Source: Alkalithermobacter paradoxus (lineage in GTDB: Bacteria > Bacillota > Clostridia > Peptostreptococcales > Peptostreptococcaceae). Taken from it: a stretch of DNA of 64,000 bases. Position numbers and translations under genes: made by a program. The stretch spans positions 37,539 to 101,538 of the forward strand of contig MZGW01000005.1 in assembly GCA_002029295.1 (NCBI GenBank), in the 5' to 3' direction. The stretch's first letter is position 1. Each line of letters begins with the position of its first letter. A model generated the notes under the pieces. It was not told where the DNA came from, did no database searches, and saw nothing but the letters and a program-made list of their open reading frames with translations. Positions 37,925 through 46,699 of the stretch are shown here, one piece after another.

Positions 37925-38122
37925 CTATTCTGTACCTGTACTTTCGATTATTTTTTTCAATCTTTTCTCTAATGTTACTCTTTCTAACCAAACTTGTTTG
38001 TCACACTTTACACATCTTATCCTGAAATCCATACCTACCCTCATTATTTCAAATACGTTGTTTCCGCATGGATGAGATTTTCTCAGTTCTACTATATCTC
38101 CTATATTCAGCTTAATCGGCAT
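37925..38122 (-). CDS. DUF951 small protein
   Basis: A 65-residue protein of family DUF951: IGDIVELRKSHPCGNNVFEI, then RIRCVKCDKQVWLERVTLEK with a CxxC pair. It has an SH3-like feel, and a nucleic-acid role is often supposed but unproven. The start at 38122 has AGGAGGTG upstream. It follows the DUF3343 gene closely. Confidence 0.88.
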   Translation of the reverse strand: MPIKLNIGDIVELRKSHPCGNNVFEIMRVGMDFRIRCVKCDKQVWLERVTLEKRLKKIIESTGTE

Positions 38123-38133
38123 AAAATCACCTC

Positions 38134-38397
38134 CTAACAAAGCTTTGTAAGTATTCTTTTTCCATCATTGTTTTTCTCTATTTTAAATATTCCAAAGTAA
38201 TCTATTCCAAACTCTTTTATCTTTTCTTTTACTATTTCCATATCTTCTTCCTTGAATACTATTGAAAGACCACAGCTTGAAGTTACTTCTCTTGGAGTTG
38301 GAATTGTCCTTAAATATATATTACATTCATTTAGTATTTTTTCAAGCCTTATAGTATGATGAGTCGAATTAAAAGAAATAAAATATATAGTTTCCAT
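38134..38397 (-). CDS. DUF3343 protein (putative Se/S carrier-like)
   Basis: An 87-residue protein of the DUF3343 family, often found beside YedF and cysteine desulfurases in anaerobes and proposed to carry selenium or sulfur. It has a conserved TPREVTSSCGLSIVF segment with a single cysteine. The start at 38397 has GGGAGG 7 nt upstream. It sits between yedF and DUF951. Confidence 0.83.
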   Translation of the reverse strand: METIYFISFNSTHHTIRLEKILNECNIYLRTIPTPREVTSSCGLSIVFKEEDMEIVKEKIKEFGIDYFGIFKIEKNNDGKRILTKLC

Positions 38398-38422
38398 GTT
38401 TTTTCCTCCCATTAAAAATTGA

Positions 38423-38443
38423 AGACTACACTATATGTAGTCT
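38423..38443 (-). terminator. Weak terminator-like hairpin after yedF
   Basis: AGACTACA/TGTAGTCT stem with a 5-nt loop; the T-run behind it on the minus strand is interrupted (TCAATTTTT), so partial termination is more likely than full. Confidence 0.5.
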
Positions 38444-39027
38444 TATATTATTATACTATTTGATGATTTATTTATATTCTCTACAATATCATACATATTA
38501 GATATATTTCCTACTTGTAACTTATCTTTAAGATTATAATAGTCAAGGCAAGTTCCACAAGATAATATACTAACTCCAGAATTTTGTAGTTTTTTTAGGT
38601 TTTCTATTGTATCTTCATTTTCTGTTGTTAACTTAACTCCACTGTTTATAAATAGTATAGCTTTAGGATAAGGCTTTGATTCAGTAATGGTATATATAAA
38701 TCCTTTCATGAGGACTTTACCTAGCTCATCAGATCCTTTTCCCATAAATTCTGAAGAAATCATTATTATTTTATCGTCTGTTTTGTTTTCACATATTTCT
38801 ATTGATACATTTCCTTTTTTTATCTCTATATAAAATTCTTCATTATCTTTGTAATATTGAGCCTCGCAATTCATAGATTTACTTAGTTTTAGAACATTTT
38901 CTTTAGCTATTTCGTTATCTACAATAACCACTACTATACCTTCATTTATATTCTCTAACTCTTTCTTTGCATTTATTACAGGTTTTGGGCAATCAAGACC
39001 TCTTGCATCTACTTGTATTTTTTTCAT
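38443..39027 (-). CDS. yedF: Sulfurtransferase-like selenium metabolism protein YedF
   Basis: A 194-residue two-domain protein. Residues 1-~72 are a TusA/SirA-like domain with the CPxP motif (DARGLDCPKPVINAKKEL, Cys13). Residues ~85-190 are a DsrE/F-like domain with SCGTCLDYY. This fusion is associated with selenium or sulfur transfer in clostridia. The DUF3343 gene follows, and a cysteine desulfurase lies upstream at 42158-43303. Confidence 0.88.
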   Translation of the reverse strand: MKKIQVDARGLDCPKPVINAKKELENINEGIVVVIVDNEIAKENVLKLSKSMNCEAQYYKDNEEFYIEIKKGNVSIEICENKTDDKIIMISSEFMGKGSDELGKVLMKGFIYTITESKPYPKAILFINSGVKLTTENEDTIENLKKLQNSGVSILSCGTCLDYYNLKDKLQVGNISNMYDIVENINKSSNSIII

Positions 39028-39052
39028 ATTTTATCCCCCTTTAATGAATCTA

Positions 39053-39643
39053 TTATATCATATTAGTTATGCTGTATTTATTAAATATTTCTATAAAGCT
39101 ATCAAGATACATAAATACAAAGTTATACATATATAAGTATTTTACAAGTATAGACTCATTAAGTACTGTTATTATTTCATCTGATTTAAATATACTTAAA
39201 AATGGATCTGCTAAAAGTAGTATTAAGGATATAACTATAAATCCCTTTAAAATTCCAAAAAATAACCCCATAAGTCTGTTTATAAGGTTTAAATATTTCA
39301 ACTTAAATACTCTATCTATGCTACTTACAATCATCTCAAGCAGTATACTAAAACCTACAAATAAAAGTATTGCAACTACGGTTTGTATTACTATTTTAGA
39401 TATTGTAATTGTAGGTATAGTTTCATTTGATAAATTATTTATGATTCTTTGAATTAAGTTTACTAGATATTCATTATTTATAGCGTATTGTGCAATCTGT
39501 CTGTAGTATAACTTAAATAGAAATATAGATAGTATATACTTAACTACATTCAAAAAAGACCTTACAAACCCTGTATAAAAACCACTTATTCCAAATACCA
39601 AAAACGTAGCTATTATACATATATCTATATAATTAAAATTCAT
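39053..39643 (-). CDS. cvpA: CvpA-family membrane protein
   Basis: A 196-residue protein with four membrane helices (about 7-25, 30-45, 82-104, 126-147) and the family-typical start FNYIDICIIATFLVFGISGFY. CvpA proteins influence envelope stress and colicin V export in E. coli; the molecular role is unclear. AGGAGGG precedes the ATG, 9 bp after the gene upstream. Confidence 0.83.
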   Translation of the reverse strand: MNFNYIDICIIATFLVFGISGFYTGFVRSFLNVVKYILSIFLFKLYYRQIAQYAINNEYLVNLIQRIINNLSNETIPTITISKIVIQTVVAILLFVGFSILLEMIVSSIDRVFKLKYLNLINRLMGLFFGILKGFIVISLILLLADPFLSIFKSDEIITVLNESILVKYLYMYNFVFMYLDSFIEIFNKYSITNMI

Positions 39644-39652
39644 ATATCCCTC

Positions 39653-40705
39653 CTACATTAATTTAAAAAACTTTATACTTCCTCTAAATATAACTATTAA
39701 ATGGTCATTATCTAAACTTATAGCCTTTATTATATCCTTTGTAAAGTCATACTTTTGATTTAACGAATCAAAATATATACTTCTATCAGAGTAAACTGCT
39801 ACTCCTTTACTCATATACTCAAATCCTTTTATTTTATCTATAGGATATGTCATAATTTTTTCTTGACCATTTTTGTCTATATGTATTAGTTTTCCACTAT
39901 CATCTATTATACCTATTCCATTTTCCATATTATTTATGTATCTTATGTTATCTCTTAAAGGCACTATTCTAAGACTTTGCAATTCCCTGTTTCTAACTTC
40001 TACACTGTTAGGCTCAATTAAAAACATTTCTCTAGGCAAAATCTCTGATCCTATAAATACTCTACTTTCACTTTTGTCTGCAACAACAAGATCTCCTTTT
40101 CTATCATAAAAAAACAAATTATTAAATAAGCTATCATTTTCTATATTTATAGCACTAACTAAAAAGCCTTGTGTATTATTATCTATTTGAACAAAATTAA
40201 TTACAGCTTTAGGTATAGATATATCTTTTATAGTGTCTCCTTTACTATTAAATAACTTAACTCCTTCAAGTTCTATGTCTGTTTCATAGTGTATGAGAAA
40301 GTTTCCATTTCTAAAACATTTAATGTAAACAGCATTGTCATTTACTTTTAACCTATTACTTATACTTCCTCTTCTATCTATTATGTATACTTCTTTACTT
40401 GTTTTGTCTAATATATATATATCATTGTCATTTGTATCTAGTGAGTAATCATTTATTCTTAAACTTAAATTAAATATTCTTTCTCCTTTGTTATCTATAT
40501 GAACTAAATTTCTTCCGTCATACATTAAGAGACCTTCTCTATATTTTGTAAACACCATATTAGCTCCATAAGAGAATGATATTTCCTTTATATTTTCAAA
40601 TCTTCCATTTGATAATGGGTTCATATTTTTTACAAAACTCAGCGTCTTTGGATTGAAAAGTAGTATTAATATAATAAAAATTGTTATAAGTATATTTCTC
40701 TTCAT
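39653..40705 (-). CDS. Membrane-anchored beta-propeller-like protein (DUF5711-like)
   Basis: A 350-residue protein with an N-terminal helix (6-20) and an extracellular part of repeated ~40-residue beta units (for example SKEVYIIDRRGSISNRLKV and VKLFNSKGDTIKDIS). This suggests a six- or seven-bladed propeller similar to clostridial DUF5711 proteins. No enzymatic motif is seen. The start at 40705 is preferred, with GGAGAG 6 nt upstream. First gene of a run with cvpA and yedF. Confidence 0.65.
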   Translation of the reverse strand: MKRNILITIFIILILLFNPKTLSFVKNMNPLSNGRFENIKEISFSYGANMVFTKYREGLLMYDGRNLVHIDNKGERIFNLSLRINDYSLDTNDNDIYILDKTSKEVYIIDRRGSISNRLKVNDNAVYIKCFRNGNFLIHYETDIELEGVKLFNSKGDTIKDISIPKAVINFVQIDNNTQGFLVSAINIENDSLFNNLFFYDRKGDLVVADKSESRVFIGSEILPREMFLIEPNSVEVRNRELQSLRIVPLRDNIRYINNMENGIGIIDDSGKLIHIDKNGQEKIMTYPIDKIKGFEYMSKGVAVYSDRSIYFDSLNQKYDFTKDIIKAISLDNDHLIVIFRGSIKFFKLM

Positions 40706-40730
40706 ATACATCTCTCCATTTGTATCAAAT

Positions 40731-40758
40731 AATTAGACCCTTAATTAAGGGTCTAATT
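40731..40758 (-). terminator. Terminator of the XRE-TPR regulator gene
   Basis: A perfect 28-nt palindrome (AATTAGACCCTTAA and its complement). It includes the TAG stop (40753-40755) and last codons of the gene; a short ATTATTTG tail follows. Confidence 0.7.
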
Positions 40759-42054
40759 GTTTATTATTCCTAATTCTTTATATAACTTTATTCCTTTAGA
40801 ATAATATTTAAGTTCTTCTTCTTTTGATATATTAGAGTATACATCTGCTAGTTCAAAATATATGTTTGCTAGTTTCTTTTTATCGTTCATTTGTGAGGCT
40901 ATATCTAGACACTTTTTCATAATTTCTATAGCAGCTTCCATGTTTCCTTCTTGTTTATGAACTTTTGAATAATATTTTAAAGATTTATATTCTAAAGTTT
41001 TATCTTTAAGCTTTATAGATATTGATAGCGCTCTTTTGCTGTATCTTTTAGCATTTTCAAAATCGCCAAAGTGAATTAGCTTTTTTATATACTCAAATAA
41101 AATTTCCACTACTTCTTCATCTTCGTATTCTCTTTTTATTATATATGCTTTTTTTATATATTCTAAAGCTTCTTCATCTTTTTGCAATTTACTATATATC
41201 TTAGATACTTTAAGATATGTCAAGGCTTGTTCATTTTTCTTATTTTCTTCTTCAAATATTTTTACAGCTTCGTTTAGATATTCTTTTGCTTTGTCATAAT
41301 CTCCTACATCTAAAAAGTTGCTTCCTATCAATAGCAAGTTATTTCCTTTATTTATTATGTTCTTAACTTTTTCATCTATTACTTCTACCTCTTTTGCATA
41401 CTGTAAAGATTTTGAATTATCTCCTAGTTTCATATAGCAATATGCAATATTTGTGTATAATTCTTTTTCTATTTCATAATTTTTTATATCGTGTTCTTTG
41501 AAAATGTTTTCCACTTGTACAAATTTACTTAGTGAAACCTTGTAAAGTTTCTCTTTCATATATATTTTTCCTAGTTCTATATAACATCTTATCATTCCAT
41601 CTATATTTGATATTTTAACATTAGAAAGTAGGCTTTGTTGTAACATATCTATCGCAACTTCATAGTTTTTCTCAGCAAAATAGACAACCCCTAGCAAATA
41701 CTTAGCCTTTGCAAAGTTTTCATTTAGTTCATATTCTTTTGATATGTCTATTGCTTTATATATTTCTTCTTTGGCCTTTTCAAAATCCTTAGATTTTATG
41801 TATATTTCTCCTTTTAAAATCAAATTAATTGCAAGCTTTCTAGCCTGCATTTCTTTGCTTTCTACTAGATAGTCTACTGTAACTCCAAGTTTATTAGAGA
41901 AATATTCTAAAAGATCCTGACTAGGATACGATTTATCTCTTTCTATATGACTTATTTGAGCTGCTGTTATTCTACTCCCAGCTAACTCTTTTAGTGTAAG
42001 ATCTTTTTGTTTTCTAAGTTTTTTTATCTTCTGACCTAAACTAAGAATATCCAT
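40753..42054 (-). CDS. XRE-family regulator with TPR repeats
   Basis: A 433-residue protein. Residues 8-62 form a Cro/CI helix-turn-helix (LGQKIKKLRKQKDLTLKELA, ITAAQISHIERDKSYPSQDL). The rest, ~75-430, is a row of about nine TPR units (NFAKAKYLLGVVYFAEKNYE, DYDKAKEYLNEAVKIFEEEN). This layout resembles peptide- or protein-sensing RRNPP-like regulators, though no small peptide gene is evident downstream. It is monocistronic between two terminators. Confidence 0.87.
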   Translation of the reverse strand: MDILSLGQKIKKLRKQKDLTLKELAGSRITAAQISHIERDKSYPSQDLLEYFSNKLGVTVDYLVESKEMQARKLAINLILKGEIYIKSKDFEKAKEEIYKAIDISKEYELNENFAKAKYLLGVVYFAEKNYEVAIDMLQQSLLSNVKISNIDGMIRCYIELGKIYMKEKLYKVSLSKFVQVENIFKEHDIKNYEIEKELYTNIAYCYMKLGDNSKSLQYAKEVEVIDEKVKNIINKGNNLLLIGSNFLDVGDYDKAKEYLNEAVKIFEEENKKNEQALTYLKVSKIYSKLQKDEEALEYIKKAYIIKREYEDEEVVEILFEYIKKLIHFGDFENAKRYSKRALSISIKLKDKTLEYKSLKYYSKVHKQEGNMEAAIEIMKKCLDIASQMNDKKKLANIYFELADVYSNISKEEELKYYSKGIKLYKELGIINN

Positions 42055-42133
42055 TTGTTGTCCTCCAAGTTTTAATGTGTCATACTTAATTATAACTTAT
42101 GAATATAAGTAAACACAATATTATTATATATAA

Positions 42134-42165
42134 CAAAAATAGATGCAATAATTGCATCTATTTTA
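42134..42165 (-). terminator. Terminator of the cysteine desulfurase gene
   Basis: AAAATAGATGCAAT and ATTGCATCTATTTT pair around one base, followed on the minus strand by TTTTTGTT. It overlaps the stop codon (42158-42160). Confidence 0.85.
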
Positions 42166-43303
42166 TCTGAGAAACTATGATTTTTAGAGCTTCCAAAACC
42201 TTATCAATATCGTTTTTTGTATTAAAGTATCCTATCCCAAATCTAACTGTTCCTTGCTCAAATGTTCCTAGAGTTTTGTGAGCTAAAGGTGCACAGTGTA
42301 GACCAGACCTTGTAGCTATATTAAATACAGAGTCTAAAATATAGCTTATCTCAGAAGAATCTTCATTCGATATATTTATAGATACAACTGCACATTGTTT
42401 TTTTATATCTTTAGGTCCATATATTTTTATCATATCTATTTCTTTAAGTCCATTGATTAAATAATCTGTAAGTTCTTCTTCATGCTTTCTTATTTTATCT
42501 ATTCCTTCTTTAAGTATAAATTTTATACCTTCATTTAGTCCTGCAATTCCAGGTGTATTTGGAGTTCCTGATTCATATCTATCTGGAAGAATTTCTGGTT
42601 GAGTAAGTTCCTCTGACTTACTTCCTGTTCCACCTTCTTTTAGATGTTTTACATTCAGTCCTTCTCTTATATATAAAATACCTGTTCCTTGAGGTCCCAT
42701 AAGCCCTTTATGACCAGGAGCTGCTAGCATATCTATATTCATCTTTTGTACATCTATATCGTATACGCCTGCTGTTTGTGCTCCATCTACTAAATATGCT
42801 ATCCCCATTTCCCTGGCAATTTTGCCTATAGATTCTATATCTACTATAGCCCCACATACATTTGATGCATGAGTTGTAACTATTAATTTTGTATTAGGCT
42901 TTATTGCCTTTTTTATATCATCTACATTCAAAATTCCATTTTCATCACACTTTACAATAGTATTTTCTACTCCTATTTTTTCTAAAGACTTTATAGGTCT
43001 TATTACAGAGTTGTGCTCTATACTAGTTGTTATTACATGATCTCCACTATTCAAAAATCCTTTTATAACTAGATTCAGTGAGTCTGTTGCATTATATGTG
43101 AATATTATATTCATAGGGTTAGGTATATTAAAAAGCTTACATAGATTTTCTCTTGTTTCGTATATAACTCTTCCAGCAGCTAAAGCTAATTTGTGTCCTG
43201 ATCTGCCTGGATTTGCTCCGTAGTTTTTCATGCAATTTAAAGCTTCGCTGTATACACTTTCTGGCTTTGGAAAAGTTGTAGCTGCATTATCTAAATATAT
43301 CAT
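42158..43303 (-). CDS. Cysteine desulfurase family protein
   Basis: A 381-residue class-V PLP enzyme that removes sulfur (or selenium) from cysteine/selenocysteine. Visible are the start YLDNAATTFPKP, the cofactor-site His in SIEHNSV, VDGAQTAGV, the Schiff-base lysine in APGHKGLMGPQG, and the active-site cysteine in RSGLHCAPLAHKTLG. The short LHCAPLAH loop marks the group related to SufS that is often clustered with YedF and DUF3343. It follows parB by 15 bp, so it belongs to the parA-parB transcript. Confidence 0.92.
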   Translation of the reverse strand: MIYLDNAATTFPKPESVYSEALNCMKNYGANPGRSGHKLALAAGRVIYETRENLCKLFNIPNPMNIIFTYNATDSLNLVIKGFLNSGDHVITTSIEHNSVIRPIKSLEKIGVENTIVKCDENGILNVDDIKKAIKPNTKLIVTTHASNVCGAIVDIESIGKIAREMGIAYLVDGAQTAGVYDIDVQKMNIDMLAAPGHKGLMGPQGTGILYIREGLNVKHLKEGGTGSKSEELTQPEILPDRYESGTPNTPGIAGLNEGIKFILKEGIDKIRKHEEELTDYLINGLKEIDMIKIYGPKDIKKQCAVVSINISNEDSSEISYILDSVFNIATRSGLHCAPLAHKTLGTFEQGTVRFGIGYFNTKNDIDKVLEALKIIVSQIK

Positions 43304-43318
43304 ATCAACCCCCCTTTA

Positions 43319-44182
43319 CTACCCTTCTAAAATGTGTGCTAATATATTTTCTAGTTCTTGTTCATCATAGTACTCAATTTCTATCTTTCCTTTTTTCTTC
43401 CCTTTTAATATATTAACTTTAGTACCAAATATGTTCCTTAACTTTTCTTCTATACTAACAACAAATGGATCTTTCTCTTTATCTCTTTTCTCAACTTTTA
43501 CTTCTTTCTTTTCTAAAATATTCTTTGCTATATTTTCTGTTTCTCTTACAGATAGACAATTATCTATTACTTTGTTTGCAATTTCAAACTGTAAGTCTTT
43601 ATCATTTATTCTAAGTAGAGCTTTACCATGTCCAGGAGAAATTTCACCTGATTCTACAAGTTTCAAAACTCTTTCATCTAGATTTAATAGTCTTATAGTA
43701 TTTGTTATATGTGGTCTACTTTTTCCTACAGCTTGAGATATTTCTTCTTGAGTTACATCATAGTTTTCTATAAGACTTTTATAAGCTAATGCTTCTTCTA
43801 TAGCATTTAAATCTTCTCTTTGCAAGTTCTCAATTAGTGCTATCTCAGCCACATCTCTTGGTGATAACTCTTTTATAACACATGGAATTTCTTTCAAACC
43901 AGCCATCTTAGATGCCCTGAACCTTCTTTCTCCTGCTACTATCATATATCCATTTTCTTCTTTTTTCACAAGAATTGGTTGAAGAACTCCATAGCTTTTT
44001 ATAGATTGAGATAACATCTCTATTTTTTCTTTATCAAATAGTTTTCTAGGTTGGTTTTCATTTGGATATATCTTGTTTATGCTTATATTTACAATATCTC
44101 TTTTTACATCTTCACTTTCAAGCTTACTCTCTATTTTAGGGATAAGTGCACTTAATCCTTTTCCAAGTCTATTCTTTGCCAT
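43319..44182 (-). CDS. parB: Chromosome partitioning protein ParB (Spo0J)
   Basis: A 287-residue CTP-dependent DNA clamp that loads at parS and spreads near oriC. The CTP-binding motifs GERRFRAS and ENLQREDLN, the helix-turn-helix QEEISQAVGKSRPHITNTIR and a C-terminal dimer domain are present. The start abuts the parA stop. Confidence 0.95.
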   Translation of the reverse strand: MAKNRLGKGLSALIPKIESKLESEDVKRDIVNISINKIYPNENQPRKLFDKEKIEMLSQSIKSYGVLQPILVKKEENGYMIVAGERRFRASKMAGLKEIPCVIKELSPRDVAEIALIENLQREDLNAIEEALAYKSLIENYDVTQEEISQAVGKSRPHITNTIRLLNLDERVLKLVESGEISPGHGKALLRINDKDLQFEIANKVIDNCLSVRETENIAKNILEKKEVKVEKRDKEKDPFVVSIEEKLRNIFGTKVNILKGKKKGKIEIEYYDEQELENILAHILEG

Positions 44183-44956
44183 TTATATCACGTCCTCTTC
44201 TAAATCTATAAACTCTTGAGCAAGCTCTGTATAAGCTTCTGCTCCCTTGCATCTTGGATCATAGTATACTATAGGCTTTCCATGGCTAGGGGCTTCGGCA
44301 AGTCTAACATTTCTAGGTACAATTGTAGTGTATACGCTTCCTTTGAAGAACCTCTTTACTTCTTCTACAACCTGTATTGAAAGATTTGCTCTTCCATCGA
44401 ACATGCTAAGAACTACACCTTGTATTTCAAGATTAGGATTTAGACTATTCTTTATAAGTCCTATAGTTTCCATTAGTTGACTTACACCTTCAAGTGCATA
44501 GTATTCACACTGTATAGGTATTAACACACTATCAACTGCTGTTAGAGAGTTTATTGTAAGAAGCCCTAATGAAGGAGGACAATCTATAAATATATAATCA
44601 TAGTCATCTTTTACATCTTTTAGTGCTTTTTTTAGTATGAGCTCTCTATTTTCTATTCCTGTAAGCTCTATTTCTGCACCTGCAAGTTCTGTTGATGATG
44701 TAACTATGTGTATATTTTCAAATTCAGTTTCAAGGGTGACTTCTTTTATTCTTTTTTCTCCTAGTAATACATCATATATTGTGTATTCTACTTCGTTTTT
44801 GTCAATTCCGAATCCACTTGTTGTATTTCCTTGAGGATCTAAATCTATAACCAAAATTTTCTTTCCTTCTTTTCCTATGCAAGCACTTAAATTTACATTT
44901 GTAGTTGTTTTACCAACTCCACCTTTCTGATTGAACACTGCTACTATCTTGCCCAT
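44183..44956 (-). CDS. parA: Chromosome partitioning ATPase ParA (Soj)
   Basis: A 257-residue Walker-type ATPase that moves ParB-bound origins and controls DnaA in Bacillus. The deviant Walker A is KGGVGKTT at 11-18, and DYIFIDCPPSLG gives the Walker B region. It precedes parB directly. Confidence 0.97.
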   Translation of the reverse strand: MGKIVAVFNQKGGVGKTTTNVNLSACIGKEGKKILVIDLDPQGNTTSGFGIDKNEVEYTIYDVLLGEKRIKEVTLETEFENIHIVTSSTELAGAEIELTGIENRELILKKALKDVKDDYDYIFIDCPPSLGLLTINSLTAVDSVLIPIQCEYYALEGVSQLMETIGLIKNSLNPNLEIQGVVLSMFDGRANLSIQVVEEVKRFFKGSVYTTIVPRNVRLAEAPSHGKPIVYYDPRCKGAEAYTELAQEFIDLEEDVI

Positions 44957-44992
44957 AAATCTTCCCCCTTAATTTTTCATGAACAACTTTTT

Positions 44993-45023
44993 AAAAAAAG
45001 ATTACTGATACACCAGTAATCTT
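44993..45023 (-). terminator. Terminator of noc
   Basis: AAGATTACTG/CAGTAATCTT stem with a 6-nt loop and a seven-T run behind it on the minus strand; it overlaps the noc stop (45022-45024). Confidence 0.85.
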
Positions 45024-45807
45024 ATCCTTTTGGAATCTTAACTACAACTTCCACATGATCCCCTTTATCTACTTCCTTATAATTTGCTTTTATGCCAGTG
45101 TCAATTATAGCTTTGTATGCGTTTTTTAAGGTATTCAAATATATCTTAAGATTGAGTGATGCCTTTATAGTTTGTTTTTTCTCTGGCTCTTTAGGATTTA
45201 GAATTTCATCTAATATATCCTTTATTAGTTTTTCTGTCTTTTTAACTGTTAAGTCATTTTTTATTATAGTATCAAGTACATTCATTCTCAAATTATCATC
45301 TGGTAATTTAAGAAGTGCCCTTGCATGTCTTTCAGTAAGATTATTCTCTAAGAGTTTTGACTTAACTTCATCCGAAAGTCTAAGTATTCTAAGTTTATTA
45401 GCTATAGTTGATTGATTTTTTCCAAGTTTCTCTGCAAGTTGCTGTTGCGTAAATCCATAATCTTTTATTAGATTATTGTAGCCTTCTGATTCTTCTATAA
45501 AATTAAGATCTTCTCTTTGAAGATTCTCAATTAACGCAAGAACAGCAGATGCTTCATCAGTCATATTGTTAACAATTGCAGGTATCGTTTTAAGGCCTGC
45601 CATTTTAGAAGCTCTAAATCTTCTTTCTCCTGCAACAAGCTCGTATCTATCGCCTATTTTTCTAACAGTTATTGGCTGAAGTATTCCATATGTCTTTATA
45701 GAATCACTCAATTCCTGTAAGCTTGATTGAACGAATGTTCTTCTAGGCTGATATGGATTTGGAATTATATTATCTATGTCTATCTCTAGTATCTTTTTAG
45801 GTTCCAT
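45022..45807 (-). CDS. noc: Nucleoid occlusion protein Noc (ParB paralogue)
   Basis: A 261-residue ParB-family protein with the same CTP motifs (GERRFRAS, ENLQREDLN) but a Noc-type helix-turn-helix (QQQLAEKLGKNQSTIANKLR). Noc keeps FtsZ off the nucleoid. It sits beside rsmG as in Bacillus, and a 13/14 match to the Noc-binding site lies upstream at 45940-45953. The protein begins MEPKKILEIDIDNIIPNPYQ and lacks the N-terminal amphipathic helix that tethers Bacillus Noc to the membrane. The ATG follows GAGGGG. Confidence 0.88.
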   Translation of the reverse strand: MEPKKILEIDIDNIIPNPYQPRRTFVQSSLQELSDSIKTYGILQPITVRKIGDRYELVAGERRFRASKMAGLKTIPAIVNNMTDEASAVLALIENLQREDLNFIEESEGYNNLIKDYGFTQQQLAEKLGKNQSTIANKLRILRLSDEVKSKLLENNLTERHARALLKLPDDNLRMNVLDTIIKNDLTVKKTEKLIKDILDEILNPKEPEKKQTIKASLNLKIYLNTLKNAYKAIIDTGIKANYKEVDKGDHVEVVVKIPKG

Positions 45808-45939
45808 ATTATCCCCTCTCCAAAAGCAAAGTAGAAAGAACAGAGTCTTCCCTTAAATATTATTTCCCAAGTAATAGTTTCTTCAAAAACACCAATATTC
45901 CTTCTATTTTTTTGATATTTTTATAATACATTTTATACT

Positions 45940-45953
45940 ATTTCTCGGGAAAT
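45940..45953. promoter_or_regulatory. Noc-binding-site-like palindrome
   Basis: ATTTCTCGGGAAAT differs at one position from the Bacillus NBS consensus ATTTCCCGGGAAAT. It lies in the 172-bp gap between rsmG and noc, upstream of noc, which suits autoregulation or a loading site. Confidence 0.65.
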
Positions 45954-45979
45954 ATTATGTTTTTTTGACAAAACACACC

Positions 45980-46699
45980 TTATTTTATAGGTTCTTTTGA
46001 TGGTTTTCCAGCTTTTCTAGGATATTTTTTTGGTGTATTTTTTATTTTCTTGAAAACAAGAATAACGTGATTTATGTCTGTATATGGAAGTTTTATATTT
46101 ATTTTTTCTACAAATTCCATGCCCAAAGTTTGAATAGCTTTTTGACTATCTTTCATTTCCTCATCTGCTGAAGGGCCTTTTAAGCAAATGAAGTGTCCTC
46201 CTACTTTGATAAATGGAACGCAGTACTCTAGCAAAACAGCTAAATTAGCTACTGCTCTAGCTGTTGCTATATCATACTTTTCCCTATAATCTGGGTTTTG
46301 ACCAAAATCTTCTGCTCTTCCATGAACAAATTCAACATCTTTTAATTTAAGATTTGTGCATACTTCTTTTAGGAAGTTAATTCTTTTGTTTAATGAATCT
46401 AATAAAGTTAATTTCAAATCTTCTTTATATATCTTAAATGGTACACCAGGAAAACCAGCTCCTGTACCAACATCTATTACTGAATCTCCATTTTTTATAT
46501 ATTGTGTAGTAAAGCAAGATAAAGAATCTATAAAATGCTTTATATATATTTCTTTTTCATCTTCTATAGCTGTTAAATTTATTTTTTTGTTCCATTCTAA
46601 AAGCAGTTCTTTGTATGTTTCAAATTTATAAAATAAACTTTCATCAGCGTCAATATTTAACTCTTTAAGTCCATTTATTAGAATCTCTTTATTATTCAA
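45980..46699 (-). CDS. rsmG: 16S rRNA m7G527 methyltransferase
   Basis: A 239-residue SAM-dependent methyltransferase (GidB). The SAM loop [15 protein letters not shown] and the downstream [16 protein letters not shown] are typical. The start is probably TTG at 46699 with GGGGTG 6 nt upstream; GTG starts at 46702 and 46708 overlap that site. It overlaps the end of mnmG by 8 bp, indicating coupling. Confidence 0.95.
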   Translation of the reverse strand: MNNKEILINGLKELNIDADESLFYKFETYKELLLEWNKKINLTAIEDEKEIYIKHFIDSLSCFTTQYIKNGDSVIDVGTGAGFPGVPFKIYKEDLKLTLLDSLNKRINFLKEVCTNLKLKDVEFVHGRAEDFGQNPDYREKYDIATARAVANLAVLLEYCVPFIKVGGHFICLKGPSADEEMKDSQKAIQTLGMEFVEKINIKLPYTDINHVILVFKKIKNTPKKYPRKAGKPSKEPIK

